Source: Paenibacillus ginsengihumi DSM 21568 (GTDB taxonomy: Bacteria; Bacillota; Bacilli; Paenibacillales; NBRC-103111). From it: DNA of 64,000 nt. Both the position numbers and the translations under genes were made by a program. Location of the stretch: contig NZ_KB905564.1 of assembly GCF_000380965.1 (NCBI RefSeq), positions 22,314 to 86,313 on the forward strand. The letters are read 5' to 3'. Position 1 is the stretch's first letter; each line of letters starts with the position of its first letter. Shown here piece after piece: positions 16,538 to 24,013 of the stretch. Below the pieces are notes generated by a model, which had not been told where the DNA came from, did not search any database, and saw nothing but the letters and a program-made list of their open reading frames with translations.

Positions 16538-16945
16538 ATGATGGAAGATTGGGGAATGCTGTTGATTCGTCTGGTGGTTGGTTTGTTGTTCGTCGGTCAC
16601 GGAGCGCAGAAGCTGTTCGGCTGGTTTGGAGGCTACGGCCCGCAAGGAACGGGCGGCTGGATGGAGTCGATCGGCATTAAGCCGGGGGTGGCGATGGCGG
16701 TGCTGGTCGGCATCATGGAGTTGGGCGGAGGACTATTGTTCGCGTTGGGATTGCTCACGCCGCTTGCGGCCGTGCTGCTGACGCTGACGATGCTGGGGGC
16801 GATCGTGAAGGTACACGGCGGCAACGGCTTGTGGGCGACAGCTAACGGCTACGAATACCATCTGGTGCTTATCGCGGCAGCGATCGGCGTTGCATTGGCC
16901 GGCGCCGGAGCGATCTCTCTGGATGCTCTGCTCGGCTGGGCGTGA
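16538..16945 (+). CDS. mhqP: DoxX-family membrane protein (MhqP-like)
   Basis: A small integral membrane protein of the DoxX family, about 135 aa with four hydrophobic helices. Family signatures are LLIRLVVGLLFVGHGAQKLFGWFGG and GIMELGGGLLFALGLLTPLAAVLL. In Bacillus subtilis the DoxX protein MhqP is co-induced with a ring-cleaving dioxygenase and an esterase by quinones. The same companions follow here, at 46 bp and then with overlap. The ATG at 16526 lies inside the GGAGG ribosome site, so translation most likely starts at 16538 or 16541. The gene symbol is by analogy of context. Confidence 0.85.
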   Translation: MMEDWGMLLIRLVVGLLFVGHGAQKLFGWFGGYGPQGTGGWMESIGIKPGVAMAVLVGIMELGGGLLFALGLLTPLAAVLLTLTMLGAIVKVHGGNGLWATANGYEYHLVLIAAAIGVALAGAGAISLDALLGWA

Positions 16946-16991
16946 AAGAGCGCCAATAGAACTTACAGAAATATCGCGGGAGGATCTCACT

Positions 16992-17942
16992 ATGACATTG
17001 CAAACGAACGGCATTCATCATATTACGGCTTTCGCAAGAGATCCGCAGGCGAACGTCGATTTTTACGCCAGCATTCTCGGTCTTCGGCTCGTTAAGCGCA
17101 CGATCAACTTCGACGCGCCGGAAGTGTATCATCTGTATTTCGGCAACGAGGCAGGCAGCCCCGGCACAATTATCACGTTCTTTCCGTGGCCGAATTCGCG
17201 CAAGGGCAGCGTTGGAGGCGGGCAAGTCGGGGCGACTGTCTACGCGGTCCCGAAGGGGGCGCTGCCTTATTGGGAGCAGCGGCTGACCGGCTTCGGCATC
17301 GAGGTCGGCCGGGCAACCCGTTTTTCCGAAACGTACCTGCAGTTTACGGATAACGAAGGCTTGCGGCTGGAGCTCGTCGAGCGGGAAGAGGGCGCAGAGA
17401 GCGCCTGGTCGTTCGGCGGTATCCCGCCGGAGCGGGCGATCAAAGGATTCGGCGGCGCAGTATTATTCAGCACGAACCCGCAGAAGACGATGCAGACACT
17501 GGAGCGGCTGCTTGGATTTGAGAAAATCGCCGAAGACGCCGAGTACGCCCGATTCCGGTCGTCCGGCGATATCGGCAATATCGTCGACGTACCGCTGGCG
17601 GCCATGGACCGGGGACGCGATGGCGCCGGGACGGTTCATCATATCGCCTGGCGGGCCCAAGATTTTGAGCAGCATGAGCATTGGAGGGGAAAGGTGGCCG
17701 AGTACGGATATCACCCGACTCCGATCGTGGACCGCCAATATTTTCATGCGTTGTATTTTCGGGAAAGCGGAGGCATTTTGTTCGAGATTGCGACAGACCC
17801 GCCGGGCTTCGCGCGCGACGAGCCGTTCGAAGCGCTGGGAGAGAAGCTGATGCTGCCGGAGTGGTTCGAGCCGCATCGCGATCAGATCGAGGCGAATTTA
17901 CTGCCGATTCGGGTCAGGGAAGTGGAGGGGAGCGGCTCATGA
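16992..17942 (+). CDS. mhqO: Ring-cleaving dioxygenase, VOC/glyoxalase superfamily (MhqO/MhqE-like)
   Basis: A 316-aa extradiol-type dioxygenase with two vicinal-oxygen-chelate modules. The first starts IHHITAFARDPQANVDFY and the second carries GTVHHIAWRAQDFEQ. The C-terminal ALYFRESGGILFEIATDPPGF supplies the glutamate metal ligand. The role inferred from Bacillus Mhq proteins is opening of hydroquinone or catechol rings, and so detoxification of quinones. The ATG at 16992 has the ribosome site GGGAGGA; a longer in-frame extension back to 16890 overlaps the DoxX gene and is not used. Its stop overlaps the next start (ATGA), showing translational coupling. Confidence 0.9.
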   Translation: MTLQTNGIHHITAFARDPQANVDFYASILGLRLVKRTINFDAPEVYHLYFGNEAGSPGTIITFFPWPNSRKGSVGGGQVGATVYAVPKGALPYWEQRLTGFGIEVGRATRFSETYLQFTDNEGLRLELVEREEGAESAWSFGGIPPERAIKGFGGAVLFSTNPQKTMQTLERLLGFEKIAEDAEYARFRSSGDIGNIVDVPLAAMDRGRDGAGTVHHIAWRAQDFEQHEHWRGKVAEYGYHPTPIVDRQYFHALYFRESGGILFEIATDPPGFARDEPFEALGEKLMLPEWFEPHRDQIEANLLPIRVREVEGSGS

Positions 17943-18553
17943 AGCATCTGTTCGTGCCGGGGAGCCGGCCGGAGGCGCCGACGCTCGTGCTGTTTCACGG
18001 GACGGGAGGGACGGAACGCGATCTGCTGCCGCTCGCTGAGCTCTTTTCGCCGGAGTCCTCCGTACTGAGTCTTCGCGGCAGCGTGCTGGAAAACGGGATG
18101 CCGCGCTTTTTCCGCAGACTGGCGGAAGGCGTCTTCGATGAGGAGGATTTGATTTTTCGCACGAAGGAGATCCATGCATTTCTGGATCAAGCGTCTGCGC
18201 AGTACGGATTGGATCGCGGCAATCTGGTCGCCGTCGGCTACTCCAACGGAGCGAACATTGCGGGAAGCCTGCTGTTCCATTACGAGCAGGCGTTCCGCGG
18301 GGCGATCCTTCATCATCCGATGGTGCCGCGGAGAGGAATCGACCTGCCGGGATTAGCGGGTGTGCCGATATTTATCGGCGCGGGCCTCAACGACCCGATC
18401 TGCTCGGCGCAAGAGACGGAGGAGCTGGAATCGCTGCTCGCCGGGGGCGGCGCATCTGTGACGGTGCATTGGGAGCGCTTCGGGCATCAGCTCACCATGA
18501 GCGAAGCCGAGGCCGCCGCGGCCTGGTTCAGGGAGCAGTTCGAAGCGGGGTAA
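17939..18553 (+). CDS. mhqD: Alpha/beta hydrolase, phospholipase/carboxylesterase family (MhqD-like)
   Basis: A 204-aa serine esterase without signal peptide. The triad can be placed: the nucleophile in VAVGYSNGANIA, the Asp in GLNDPICS and the His in GHQLTMSEA. The oxyanion region is VLFHGTGGTERDLLPLA. MhqD of Bacillus is the hydrolase partner in the quinone-responsive mhq regulon. The ATG overlaps the dioxygenase stop by four bases. A terminator hairpin includes the stop codon, so this is the last gene of the three-gene operon. Confidence 0.9.
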   Translation: MKHLFVPGSRPEAPTLVLFHGTGGTERDLLPLAELFSPESSVLSLRGSVLENGMPRFFRRLAEGVFDEEDLIFRTKEIHAFLDQASAQYGLDRGNLVAVGYSNGANIAGSLLFHYEQAFRGAILHHPMVPRRGIDLPGLAGVPIFIGAGLNDPICSAQETEELESLLAGGGASVTVHWERFGHQLTMSEAEAAAAWFREQFEAG

Positions 18554-18571
18554 ACGATGCCCCGCTTTTTT
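18545..18571 (+). terminator. Terminator of the mhq-like operon
   Basis: GCGGGG (18545-18550) pairs with the CCCCGC of GCCCCGC, followed by seven T. The stem includes the stop codon region of the esterase gene. Confidence 0.85.
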
Positions 18572-18795
18572 GGCGTTCCTAAGCTTGGGTCATCGTTCCG
18601 CTTCCAGCATGCTCGAGTAAGAGGAGCTTTGCGTGAGGGGGGCAGTGGGCGCTAGCAAGCAGCCGATCCTCAAGGGATATGCGGCGATTGGTGGCTCCCC
18701 GGCGCTTCGCCCGGCGAGTCCGCGAAGACGATTGTGCCCTGATCTGACTGGGGGCAGCTGTTGCCATAGCAGCTTGGCCGAAACGAATCATCGGA

Positions 18796-18823
18796 TACAG
18801 CCGTATAATAATATGCGGCTGTT
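18796..18823 (+). terminator. Hairpin with T-run in the gap before relP
   Basis: ACAGCCG pairs with CGGCTGT, then TT. The 390-bp gap 18572-18962 otherwise shows no gene. A TATAAT-like box (about 18869) lies close before relP. Confidence 0.45.
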
Positions 18824-18962
18824 TGCCGTTCCGGCGTCTTTTTGCGGATGCCAGGAATAATCGCGTATAATAACGTAGAATAAGGAATACCGCTCAGCAG
18901 CGCCCGTAAAGCGGGATTAACCGGCTGAAGTCTGCGGCGGTATCGGAAACGGAAGGACCGAC

Positions 18963-19739
18963 ATGAATCCAATCAAACCGATCAGCCCAATGAATACGTT
19001 GTCTATGCAGCAAATCAAGCAGTTCAAGAACGAAATTACCCGTTTTATGATGACGTATAAGTTCGCTTTGGATGAGATGGAGACGCGAATCGAAATTTTA
19101 CAGGAAGAATTTCAACTGCTGCACGACTACAACCCGATCGAGCATACGAAATCCCGGTTGAAATCGCCCGAAAGCATCATCAACAAGATGTATCGTAAAA
19201 ACTGCGGAGCCCTTTCCTTCCCCAACATTCGGAATCATATCAAAGACATCGCCGGCCTGCGCATCACCTGCTCGTTCTTGTCCGATATATACAGGATCAG
19301 CGATATGCTCAAGAAGCAGACCGACCTGCGCATTCTGGAAGAAAAGGACTACATTTCGCGTCCTAAGCCGAACGGCTACCGGAGCCTGCATCTGATCATT
19401 GAGGTGCCGGTGTTCATGTCCGACCGGCAGGAGCGGGTATGCGTCGAGGTGCAGATTCGCACGATCGCTATGGATTTCTGGGCGAGCCTGGAGCACAAAA
19501 TCTACTATAAATACAACAAAACGGTGCCATCCAAGCTGTTGGACGAGCTGAAGGATGCCGCGCATGCCGCGGCCGCCCTGGACAAGCAGATGGAGCGGCT
19601 GCACAATGAAATTCAGGAGATCCGGGAAAGCGAGGAGGAGGCGGAAATGAACCGAATCGTCATCCGCAACCAGGAGTTCCCGCTTCCGCCGGCGCTGCTG
19701 CAGCTTTTGGACGGCGGCACTTCGGGAAAAGCGGAATAA
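18963..19739 (+). CDS. relP: Small alarmone synthetase, RelP/YwaC type (GTP pyrophosphokinase)
   Basis: Single-domain RelA/SpoT-homologue synthetase that makes (p)ppGpp from ATP and GDP/GTP, 258 aa in the cytosol. Signatures are NPIEHTKSRLKSPESIINKM (donor-site basic loop), IKDIAGLRITC, the acceptor-site RPKPNGYRSLHLI and VEVQIRTIAMDFWASLEHKIYYK. The IAMDFWASLEHKIYYK string and NPIEHTKSR favour the YwaC/RelP branch over RelQ. There is no hydrolase or TGS domain. The ATG at 18963 has GGAAGGA five bases upstream. In Firmicutes this enzyme is induced by cell-wall stress. The gene is monocistronic here and convergent with sleB. Confidence 0.92.
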   Translation: MNPIKPISPMNTLSMQQIKQFKNEITRFMMTYKFALDEMETRIEILQEEFQLLHDYNPIEHTKSRLKSPESIINKMYRKNCGALSFPNIRNHIKDIAGLRITCSFLSDIYRISDMLKKQTDLRILEEKDYISRPKPNGYRSLHLIIEVPVFMSDRQERVCVEVQIRTIAMDFWASLEHKIYYKYNKTVPSKLLDELKDAAHAAAALDKQMERLHNEIQEIRESEEEAEMNRIVIRNQEFPLPPALLQLLDGGTSGKAE

Positions 19740-19916
19740 ATGCCCCGCACCGCCTCGGCTTAAGGGGTGGCGTCCGCTGCGGGCGCTCCCGCTGCGCGGC
19801 GCAGCCGCGGACCCTCGTCCGCCACGGCCGCTTCCGCTGCGCCGGACAGTGCGTGGCGGCCTCGCAGCATGGGCCGGACCATCAGGCGGAATCGGCTATC
19901 CGCGCTCTATTATGAA

Positions 19917-19944
19917 GAAAACCCTGCCTGCGGGCAAGGTTTTC
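19917..19944 (-). terminator. Terminator of sleB
   Basis: Read on the minus strand, AAAACC(T)TGCC pairs with GGCAGGGTTTTC, giving a short stem with a U-rich end, 15 bp after the sleB stop. Bases 19740-19916 contain only GC-rich sequence without a supportable gene. Confidence 0.65.
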
Positions 19945-19958
19945 GCATTGATGCAGCA

Positions 19959-20606
19959 TTATTTGGCAAAAATATGCCTTCCGATTTGCAACGTTTGCGG
20001 TCGGGTCCAAATCCACTTGCTGGTTGCGGTGACAGGGTTAAAATAATACAGGGCTTCGCCCGTAGGATCCCAGCCGCGCACAGCGTCATAGGCTGCTTGA
20101 TAAGCGGTCCGGTCCGGCGTCAGCCAATATTGGCCGTCGTCGACTGCCGTGAAGGCGCCGGGCTGAAATACGACATCGCGAATGCTGTCCGGAAACTGCT
20201 CGGATTGAATCCGGTTCATGACGACAGCGCCGACGGCGACTTGGCCTGTATAAGGCTCTCCCCGCGCCTCGCTGTAGATCACTCTCGCCATCATGTCCAT
20301 TTCTTGCTGGTTCAGCGTATATTTCTTCAATGACCGCCAGGTGGCGCTTCCGGCAACGCCGTCCGGCGTTAAGCCGTAATCCTTCTGAAAGCGGCTGACC
20401 GCGGATGCGGTATGAGAGCCGTATACGCCGTCAAGCGGCATTTGATAATAACCGAGCGTGCTCAGACGAAACTGCAAATCCCACACGTCTCCGCCCGTGC
20501 TGCCTTGGGTCAGCAGCGGCGCCGCCTGGGCTTGCGGTGCGTAAACCCCGCCGATGACGATCATCGACATGAGGAGAAGGACGGCGAATCGTTTCCATTG
20601 CTTCAT
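19959..20606 (-). CDS. sleB: Spore cortex-lytic enzyme SleB-like
   Basis: Exported lytic transglycosylase-type enzyme acting on spore cortex peptidoglycan in germination. The signal peptide covers residues 1-28 (FAVLLLMSMIVIGGVYAPQAQAA). A peptidoglycan-binding type 1 domain spans about 33-95 (GGDVWDLQFRLSTLGYY...DGVYGSHTASAVSRFQKDYG). The SleB/CwlJ catalytic domain starts about 103 with MMARVIYSEARGEPYTGQVAVG and VVMNRI. The length (215 aa) is a little shorter than typical SleB. No ypeB gene follows. I use the ATG at 20606, ten bases after AAAGGAG; the ATG at 20612 is possible. It lies 79 bp downstream of the htrA-like gene on the same strand, but more likely has its own sporulation promoter. 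Confidence 0.88.
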   Translation of the reverse strand: MKQWKRFAVLLLMSMIVIGGVYAPQAQAAPLLTQGSTGGDVWDLQFRLSTLGYYQMPLDGVYGSHTASAVSRFQKDYGLTPDGVAGSATWRSLKKYTLNQQEMDMMARVIYSEARGEPYTGQVAVGAVVMNRIQSEQFPDSIRDVVFQPGAFTAVDDGQYWLTPDRTAYQAAYDAVRGWDPTGEALYYFNPVTATSKWIWTRPQTLQIGRHIFAK

Positions 20607-20685
20607 GGACATCGTCTCCTTTCGGTTCCCCATTATAGGGGGATACCGACCGGCGTTCAACCGCCACTTCTTGGAAGGGTTCTCT

Positions 20686-21660
20686 TTACGACTGTGCGGC
20701 GTCCTTGCCCTGCATCAGATTGTCGAGCACGGAGCTGACCGTGCTGGCCGGGATGGCGAACCCGATGCCTTGCGCTGCCGCATTCACCGCCGTATTGATG
20801 CCGATCACCTCGCCGTTTAAGTTCAGCAGCGGACCGCCGGAATTGCCCGGGTTGATGGCCGTATCGGTCTGCAGCAGATGCTCGTATTGGCGCGTGCCTT
20901 CATCGTCTGCGATCGTAATCGGCCGCTCCTTGGCGCTGATCACGCCGGTCGTTACGGTATAGTCAAAGTCGAGTGGATTGCCGATCGCCACGACCCAATC
21001 CCCGATCCGGGACTGGTCGGAGTCGCCCAAGGACAAGGCCGGGAAATCGCCGTCGCCCTCGATTTTCAGGACGGCCAGATCCAGCTCTTCGCTGCTTCCG
21101 AGCACTTTCGCCTGGAAGGGCTGATCGTAGCCTTGAACGTACACATCGACCTGATCGGCGCCAGAGATAACATGCTCGTTCGTCAAGATGTAGCCGGACT
21201 CTTGGAAAATAAATCCTGAGCCCGTTCCGTTCGTCTGCAGCTCGCCGCCTCCGTCCCGGGGAGCCGCACTACCGCTGGAGTCCTGAGCAAACGGATCGAA
21301 GAACGGACTGCCGTTCCTTGCCCCCGCTGACGAGCGGCCTGCCGCGACCTTCGTCTCGATCTTGACGACGGCCGGACTCGCCTGCTCGGCGATTTCCGAG
21401 ATATCGCCGGTTCCGGCACTGCTGCGGTTGGATGCCGTCTGTATGCCGGAGGCAGAAGCGGCCTGGCCGGAGCCGCCCCCGCTGAACAGATTCAGCTTGT
21501 CCGCGGTGTACATCAGACTGCCTACGAGCAGCGCGCCGGCCATAAAGGCGGCGAACAGGCTGCTTCCCTTGCGGCGGTGCGGCTTGCTGTATGCCGAGAC
21601 CGGTTGAATATCGACGATGTCCTCAGACAATGTATACGGACGGGTTGCTTCTTCTCTCAT
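20686..21660 (-). CDS. htrA: HtrA/DegP-like membrane serine protease without PDZ domain
   Basis: Membrane-anchored trypsin-like protease for surface protein quality control, 324 aa. A basic cytoplasmic N-terminus is followed by one helix (SSLFAAFMAGALLVGSLMY, about 35-53), a Ser/Gly/Ala-rich linker and the S1C protease domain. The His is in YILTNEHVI, the Asp in SEELDLAVLKI and the Ser in NPGNSGGPL. The protein stops about 20 residues after the protease domain (GIGFAIPASTVSSVLDNLMQ), where Bacillus HtrA proteins (about 400-450 aa) continue into a PDZ domain. The PDZ is missing and no PDZ-like remnant follows in the DNA. Start at 21660 is chosen for the AAAGGTGG site; further upstream codons lack one. 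Confidence 0.9.
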   Translation of the reverse strand: MREEATRPYTLSEDIVDIQPVSAYSKPHRRKGSSLFAAFMAGALLVGSLMYTADKLNLFSGGGSGQAASASGIQTASNRSSAGTGDISEIAEQASPAVVKIETKVAAGRSSAGARNGSPFFDPFAQDSSGSAAPRDGGGELQTNGTGSGFIFQESGYILTNEHVISGADQVDVYVQGYDQPFQAKVLGSSEELDLAVLKIEGDGDFPALSLGDSDQSRIGDWVVAIGNPLDFDYTVTTGVISAKERPITIADDEGTRQYEHLLQTDTAINPGNSGGPLLNLNGEVIGINTAVNAAAQGIGFAIPASTVSSVLDNLMQGKDAAQS

Positions 21661-21862
21661 GATGCATTCCACCTTTGCGCTTATTTCGAAGCGGGCTCCC
21701 TGGTTCAAGGCCATCGCTGCTTACAAGCATGAGTATAAAGGGGCAACCTGAACGGGGCCTTAGCGCACGGTGAGAAGAAGCTGAGCGCAGGGTTAAAAAA
21801 AGCTGAAAAATGTCGAAGTGAAGACAAGTCGCAGCATCCCCTCAGCTCGTCTCGAATAAGTA

Positions 21863-21871
21863 TGATATAAT
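21863..21871 (+). promoter_or_regulatory. Extended -10 promoter of the rlmA leader
   Basis: TGATATAAT at 21863-21871 gives TG-n-TATAAT. No good -35 is visible at the expected distance. It would start transcription about 45 bases before the leader ORF. Confidence 0.55.
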
Positions 21872-21924
21872 TGAAAACGGCAATACGTTTTTTCGATTTT
21901 GACGAAGAGCGAGGGAAGCCCGCG

Positions 21925-21951
21925 ATGATTCATTACATTCGTTTAAGGTAA
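21925..21951 (+). CDS. Candidate regulatory leader peptide MIHYIRLR
   Basis: An 8-codon ORF (ATG 21925, stop TAA 21949-21951) preceded at proper distance by GAGGGAAG. The peptide ends Arg-Leu-Arg just before the stop. An RLR motif is known to stall ribosomes carrying macrolides or ketolides in ErmD-type leader peptides. It lies 116 bp before the start of an RlmA(II)-type 23S rRNA methyltransferase gene, and hairpins fill the interval. By position and sequence it looks like the sensor of a drug-dependent attenuator. Coding status is inferred, because the ORF is too short for statistics. Confidence 0.6.
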   Translation: MIHYIRLR

Positions 21952-21955
21952 TGTG

Positions 21956-22055
21956 AGGCACAGATAAACGGTTAGGCTCGGCCGATTTTTAAAAAAAGAC
22001 ATGGCCAGGGCTTATTTGTCTGTGCCTTTATTCATTCACCTATAAACGAATGAAT
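21956..22055 (+). promoter_or_regulatory. Leader hairpins, probable attenuator of rlmA
   Basis: AGGCACAGATAAA (21956-21968) pairs with TTTGTCTGTGCCT (22015-22027, one G-U), and an inner GGCC/GGCC stem sits within the loop. A second stem, ATTCATTC/GAATGAAT (22030-22037 with 22048-22055), ends directly at the GGGGG ribosome site of the methyltransferase. A ribosome paused on the leader ORF (ending 21951) would cover the base of the first stem. Confidence 0.6.
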
Positions 22056-22067
22056 GGGGGCTTTCCT

Positions 22068-22964
22068 ATGTCCGAAATGAATCATTCCTTGCGGCAAGAC
22101 GGCCGCCGCCCGCCGTATGAAACGCTGCTTCGCTGCCCGATTTGCGCTGAGCCGTTCCGGCTGGAGGGGCGGAGCCTGATCTGCCCGCGGCGCCACTGCT
22201 TTGACCTGTCCAGGCACGGGGCGGTGCATCTGCTCGGCCGTCCGCACCTGACCAAATACGACAAGCGGTTGTTCGAAGCCCGAAGGCGGATCTGCCTCAG
22301 CGGCTTCTACGAGCCGCTCAGCGATGCGATCGTCGAAGCGGTCGCAGGCATCCGCCCGTTCGGCGCAAGCCCGATCCGCCTGCTGGACGCCGGATGCGGA
22401 GAGGGCTATCACTTGGCCCGCATCGCTGCAGGCTTGCGTCAGGCCGTCTCGACAGAGACGATCGGCGCCGGAGTCGATATCGCCAAAGAAGGTGTCGCAC
22501 TGGCCGCCAAAGCTTATCCGGATATGCTGTGGTGCGTGGGGGATATCGCCCAATGCCCGTTCAGGGACGGGCGGTTCGATATCGTATTGAATATTTTGTC
22601 GCCGTCCAATTACAGGGAATTCGCGAGAATGCTGAAAGATGGCGGAGCGGTCGTGAAGGTCGTTCCCGAGGCAGGTTATCTTCAGGAGTTAAGAGAAGTG
22701 CTCTCCGTTAAGCCGGATTCGGGCGGCTATTCCAACGAGCGGACGATCCGCCTATTCGCCAGCAGCTTTCCTCTGGCGGAGCGGGTTAGGGTCCGTTATA
22801 CCGTACCGTTGAAGCCTTCTCTGCTGGAGCCGCTGATCGCGATGACGCCGCTCACTTGGGGCGTTTCGGAGGCGTCGAGGAGCGGGGCGCTCAAGAAGGG
22901 GCTGTCCGCGATCACTGTCGACCTGTCCATACTTATAGGAAGAAAGACGAGGCAGCGTTCATAA
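22068..22964 (+). CDS. rlmA: 23S rRNA (guanine-N1) methyltransferase, RlmA family (RlmA-II/TlrB-like)
   Basis: S-adenosylmethionine-dependent methyltransferase of 298 aa that modifies G745 or G748 in helix 35 of 23S rRNA. The N-terminal zinc finger has C23, C26, C39 and H43, exactly the spacing of E. coli RlmA (Cys5, Cys8, Cys21, His25). Then come FDLSRHGAVHLL and TKYDKRLFEARRRICLSGFY. The SAM motif is IRLLDAGCGEGYH, followed by NILSPSNYREFARMLKDGG. Gram-positive members are the RlmA-II type, methylating G748, which with other modifications gives tylosin resistance. The ATG at 22068 is used because GGGGG lies eight bases upstream. Transcription is probably controlled by the leader peptide and hairpins at 21925-22055. 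Confidence 0.92.
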   Translation: MSEMNHSLRQDGRRPPYETLLRCPICAEPFRLEGRSLICPRRHCFDLSRHGAVHLLGRPHLTKYDKRLFEARRRICLSGFYEPLSDAIVEAVAGIRPFGASPIRLLDAGCGEGYHLARIAAGLRQAVSTETIGAGVDIAKEGVALAAKAYPDMLWCVGDIAQCPFRDGRFDIVLNILSPSNYREFARMLKDGGAVVKVVPEAGYLQELREVLSVKPDSGGYSNERTIRLFASSFPLAERVRVRYTVPLKPSLLEPLIAMTPLTWGVSEASRSGALKKGLSAITVDLSILIGRKTRQRS

Positions 22965-22971
22965 ATAAGCA

Positions 22972-23015
22972 AGAGCCCGGGCCCCGGATAAGCATGGGGG
23001 GACCCGGGCTTTTTG
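22972..23015 (+). terminator. Terminator of rlmA
   Basis: AGCCCGGG (22974-22981) pairs with CCCGGGCT (23003-23010), followed by TTTT. Confidence 0.85.
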
Positions 23016-23019
23016 TACG

Positions 23020-23154
23020 ATCGCTCTTCCTTGAAAGGATGTCGATAGACGTTTTTCTTACCATAATAGAATTTATAAGTTATGCGTCCTGAATAACTTC
23101 AAATTCTATTTGGCGATAAAAACATCCTTTAAACGCGGTCGCTCATCCATGAAA
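23020..23154. repeat. Repeat family C cores flanking a long hairpin
   Basis: A 39-bp core (23020-23058: CGCTCTTCCTTGAA followed by ATGTCGATAGACGTTTTTC) recurs at 57034-57108 and 61857-61922, and partially at 23133-23154. Between the two local copies, arms of 18 and 17 nt (23066-23083 and 23093-23109, starting ATAGAATTT and ending AAATTCTAT) form a stem. AAAGGATGT/ACATCCTTT lies outside it. No gene is visible between 23016 and 23348. Confidence 0.65.
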
Positions 23155-23423
23155 TACTCCGATACGAGTTTTTCTCATTGGCGCTGTTTGATTTTTTTCG
23201 AAAGCAAAGGAAATATTATTGCATATTTTCCACAATATGTAAAGGTTTTTTGGAGCGCGAAACGGTAAAGACGGGACGATGGGCTCATGTTATGCTAGGA
23301 CTAAGTAAAAGATACCAGAAAGAAATTTCCCGAAGGGAGAGGGGTTAAGTGTCTGGTGGAAAGTATGTTCAGACGCCGGATAACGAGAGAGAGACCGCAG
23401 GGAACGTCGAGGAGGAAGACATC

Positions 23424-23708
23424 ATGACCGATGTTGCCGAAGCCTCCAAGAAAACGATACAAGCATCTTGGAAAAATATAACGAATCATTTCCATGCCGT
23501 TAAGTCATATGATTGGGTGGAGGTCATCAGGAATCACTATAATCGTTCTCCAAGGCCATCGGCTTTGGAAACGCTGGACAGCAAAGAATTGCTGAATATT
23601 TACCGGCAGGCTGTGGCAGCCAACACGTCCAAGGAATTTATCGAATTGATTGTGGACACGCTGCGCGGAAGGAACGTAGACGTCGTTAAAGCGATGAACA
23701 GCCGGTAG
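23424..23708 (+). CDS. Hypothetical soluble protein, 94 aa
   Basis: I do not recognise the family. It is a mostly helical, soluble protein with SKKTIQASWKNITNHFHAVKSYDWVEVIRNHYNRSPRP and a C-terminal KELLNIYRQAVAANTSKEFIELIVDTL. No signal peptide or membrane helix is seen. The ATG at 23424 is preceded at eight bases by a strong GAGGAGG. An in-frame GTG at 23349 would add 25 poorly structured residues, so I prefer the ATG. It stands alone between the RlmA terminator and the YhgE gene, with a hairpin and T-run after it. Confidence 0.65.
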   Translation: MTDVAEASKKTIQASWKNITNHFHAVKSYDWVEVIRNHYNRSPRPSALETLDSKELLNIYRQAVAANTSKEFIELIVDTLRGRNVDVVKAMNSR

Positions 23709-23747
23709 CATGGTACGAAGCTACGAATCCACATCCCCAATAAGGAT

Positions 23748-23806
23748 AAGCGGCAGGAAAACGAATGCCGCCCACGCGCCGCTTTTGCCGCGCTATTTTT
23801 TTTGCG
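23748..23806 (+). terminator. Hairpins and T-run after the 94-aa protein gene
   Basis: GCGGCA pairs with TGCCGC (about 23749-23770). A second GC-rich segment then ends in eight T (about 23797-23804). Confidence 0.55.
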
Positions 23807-24013
23807 AAATTTGTCTAAAAAACAGCTTTCGGTCCGATTATTCTCCTTTACCAGAGGGTTTTCTCCCTATTCGGCTCGTTGCGTTCCGGGAATCTATCAG
23901 GTACTATATTTTAATGATCAACAGACGGGAGACTCGGCTCGTATGAACTTCGCGGATGGAGAGACGGAGCATTGTACGGCCAATAGAGAGAGAAAAATGG
24001 GAGATTGGACAAT

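Noticed and set aside
19767..20333. 188-aa plus-strand frame opposite sleB
   Set aside because: Overlaps the antisense of sleB and its terminator; no start signal.
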